Below are positions 4,919-6,237 of a stretch of DNA of 6,237 bases, in pieces (positions within the stretch are counted from its first letter, which is position 1; each line of letters begins with the position of its first letter). The notes beneath the pieces were generated by a model. That model did no database searches. It worked only from the letters and a program-made list of their open reading frames with translations, and was not told the origin of the DNA. Made by a program: the position numbers and the translations under genes. The stretch covers positions 1-6,237 of the forward strand of contig CATPBV010000305.1 in assembly GCA_955652345.1 (NCBI GenBank), read 5' to 3'. The stretch is from an uncultured Solirubrobacteraceae bacterium (GTDB taxonomy: Bacteria; Actinomycetota; Thermoleophilia; Solirubrobacterales; Solirubrobacteraceae).

Positions 4919-5551
4919 TCAGCCGACGAGTACGTAGGCCAGGTGACGCGGGTCGGCCTTTACGGGCACGACCGCTCCGGGATGCAGTCCACCCGCGATG
5001 TCGGGCCCGACGGGCTGGTCGACCGACGCGATGTAGGCGGGCTTCCCGGGGACGTTCACGCGCAGCCGAAGCACGTACTCCACCGCGCCGTAGCTTCCCG
5101 TGACGGCGAGCACTCCGGGTCCGGTGTCAGTGGTCCCGGTGTCGTGAGCCGTGAGCACCACCGCGCTGGCCTGGATTCCGTGATTGACCAGCCATTGTCG
5201 CTCCCGGTAAACCTGCGCCAAACCCATGGCCGCCTTTTGCGCGGCTGAAGCTTGGTTCAGCGACGATGTGCTCTGGGCCAAGGCCGCCTGGATCTGCTGC
5301 GCGGCTGAGAGCTGCTGCTGCGCTTGACCTCCGGTAGCTTTCAGGAGCTTGGTTGCCGAGGTCGCCGCCTGCTGGAGTGGAGCCTCGGCCGCGCTGATCT
5401 GCTTCTGGATCTGACTGCTGAGCTGCTGCTGTGACGAGACGCTGGCGCCGCCTCCGCATCCAGCGAGAGCCAGGAGAGCGGCCGCGGCCAGCGCCACGCC
5501 GGGCGCCGGCGTTAGTGCGCGAGCGACTGGATTGTCGTGTGCCCGGTTCAT
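4919..5551 (-). CDS. secreted lipoprotein with Gln/Ala-rich helix and C-terminal beta domain, 210 aa
   Basis: The N-terminus is a lipoprotein signal: a charged start, a hydrophobic run (about residues 17-30) and the lipobox LAGC with Cys32 as the lipidation site, followed by Gly/Ser. The mature protein should be anchored on the outer face of the membrane. Residues 40-115 are a low-complexity Gln/Ala/Ser region with helix or coiled-coil character and two related copies of a SAAQ-type unit. Residues 123-210 look like a beta-rich domain of the pattern 'GIQASAVVL..DTG...LRLRVNVPGKPAY...GAVVPVKADP', which I recognise from uncharacterised actinobacterial secreted and membrane proteins; its function is not known. 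The ATG at 5551 has AGGA (5562-5559) seven bases upstream. The gene is convergent with the NYN gene (17-base gap) and divergent from ftsH (127-base gap). Any link to FtsH is only positional. Confidence 0.88.
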   Translation of the reverse strand: MNRAHDNPVARALTPAPGVALAAAALLALAGCGGGASVSSQQQLSSQIQKQISAAEAPLQQAATSATKLLKATGGQAQQQLSAAQQIQAALAQSTSSLNQASAAQKAAMGLAQVYRERQWLVNHGIQASAVVLTAHDTGTTDTGPGVLAVTGSYGAVEYVLRLRVNVPGKPAYIASVDQPVGPDIAGGLHPGAVVPVKADPRHLAYVLVG

Positions 5552-5678
5552 TTCCCGATCCTGAGAGCGTTTATCGTTACGCCAGCCAAGCGCTTGAGGG
5601 GCGATCCCGGGAGCCCGCTCATAAGTTGCCGCGAAGAAGATCCCCAGGCGGATGCGCGCGCTTGCGACAATCTGGCTG

Positions 5679-6237
5679 ATGGCCGATCAACCCAGCAAAC
5701 GAACCGCCCCCGGCCGGCCCCGCCAGCCCGACGGGCGACCGCAGCTGCCGGGGTGGCGCATCACTCCCGCGCCGGATGGCAGAGGGGCGCAGCAGCCTGG
5801 AGGGCCGCAGCCGCCTCGCCGGAACTCGCGCTGGATGATCGGGGTGCTGGTGCTGGTCCTGCTCGTCCTCAACTTCTGGATCTCCTCGCAGGCGCTCCAG
5901 CCGAGCGCGAGGGTGCAGATCCCGTACATCCCGACGTTCCTCAATCAGGTGCAGGCCAAGAACGTCACCGAGATCTCGACCACCGGGGACTCGATCCAGG
6001 GGACCTTCAAGATTGCGGTCAAGTATCCACCGAACAGTAAGAGCGCTCAGCCGACGACGCTGTTCTCCTCGCAGCTCCCGTCGTTCGCCGATCACGCCCA
6101 GCTCATCAGCCTGCTCGAGAAAGAGAACGTCACGACGAACGCGCACCCGCTGCAATCCGGGCCGTCGTTCCTGGCCTCGCTGATCTTCGGGTTCGGGCCG
6201 ACGCTGCTTTTCGTGCTGCTGATCTTCTACTTCATGC
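5679..6237 (+). CDS. ftsH: ATP-dependent zinc metalloprotease FtsH, N-terminal part, continues past window
   Basis: FtsH is a membrane-anchored hexameric AAA+ protease that extracts and degrades membrane and regulatory proteins. Only the first 186 codons lie here. A Pro/Arg/Gln-rich, probably disordered cytoplasmic segment (residues 1-51) precedes membrane span 1 (52-70, MIGVLVLVLLVLNFW). The extracytoplasmic FtsH domain follows (about 71-163), with YIPTFLNQVQAKNVTEIS and GTFKI typical of the family. Span 2 is at about 165-185. The AAA+ Walker motifs and the HEXXH zinc site would lie beyond the right edge, so activity cannot be judged. I chose the ATG at 5679 (MADQPSKRT), which has no clear ribosome site. 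An in-frame ATG at 5652 would add nine residues and is preceded by AGGCGG with too short a spacer, so the start is open. Confidence 0.92.
   Translation, partial: MADQPSKRTAPGRPRQPDGRPQLPGWRITPAPDGRGAQQPGGPQPPRRNSRWMIGVLVLVLLVLNFWISSQALQPSARVQIPYIPTFLNQVQAKNVTEISTTGDSIQGTFKIAVKYPPNSKSAQPTTLFSSQLPSFADHAQLISLLEKENVTTNAHPLQSGPSFLASLIFGFGPTLLFVLLIFYFM

Noticed and set aside
5236..5310. Two direct copies of TGCGCGGCTGA
   Set aside because: They encode the repeated Ser-Ala-Ala-Gln units of the lipoprotein stalk and need no DNA-level explanation.
5594..5625. Possible ftsH promoter, TTGAGG followed by CATAAG
   Set aside because: The spacer is about 20 bases and the -10 match is poor, so it was not listed as a promoter.

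Overview
This is a GC-rich window of ordinary housekeeping and stress genes from a high-GC Gram-positive-like bacterium. The lineage is probably Actinobacteria/Thermoleophilia (Solirubrobacter-like). This is inferred from strong G/C preference at third codon positions, GTG/ATG starts, the fused gamma-alpha KorA, the actinobacterial style of the lipoprotein and membrane protein, and the ArfB/NYN gene pair. No mobile element, CRISPR array, rRNA or tRNA was seen, and no gene-free stretch exceeds about 190 bases.

Layout, left to right. (1) Minus strand, 2422 to 1: a single-span membrane protein of unknown function (226 aa), then a 75-aa basic hypothetical protein, then korA, the gamma-alpha fused subunit of a 2-oxoacid:ferredoxin oxidoreductase, which runs off the left edge. 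A strong hairpin separates the first two genes. An inverted repeat and a good -10 box (TACAAT) lie before korA, so korA probably has its own promoter. (2) Plus strand, 2607-3731: a membrane-anchored GGDEF diguanylate cyclase with a degenerate I-site. (3) Minus strand, 3939-3736: a CspA-type cold-shock protein, convergent with the cyclase and only 4 bp from it. (4) Plus strand, 4108-4901: arfB (stalled-ribosome peptidyl-tRNA hydrolase) and a NYN-domain nuclease, joined by an ATGA stop/start overlap and divergent from csp. (5) Minus strand, 5551-4919: a lipoprotein with a Gln/Ala-rich helical segment and a C-terminal beta-type domain. (6) Plus strand, 5679 to the end: the N-terminal part of ftsH, divergent from the lipoprotein gene.

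How the genes may work together. The most suggestive unit is arfB-NYN. ArfB frees peptide from ribosomes stalled on mRNA without a stop codon. NYN/YacP-type proteins include the ribosome-associated A-site mRNase Rae1 of Bacillus. Translational coupling of the two suggests a joint ribosome-rescue and mRNA-cleavage module, with an RNA-chaperone cold-shock gene reading away from the same short intergenic region. The other genes look independent: c-di-GMP signalling, central carbon oxidation, and membrane proteolysis. Two genes (the 226-aa membrane protein and arfB) carry perfect inverted repeats exactly over their probable start codons, which is the least explained structural signal here.
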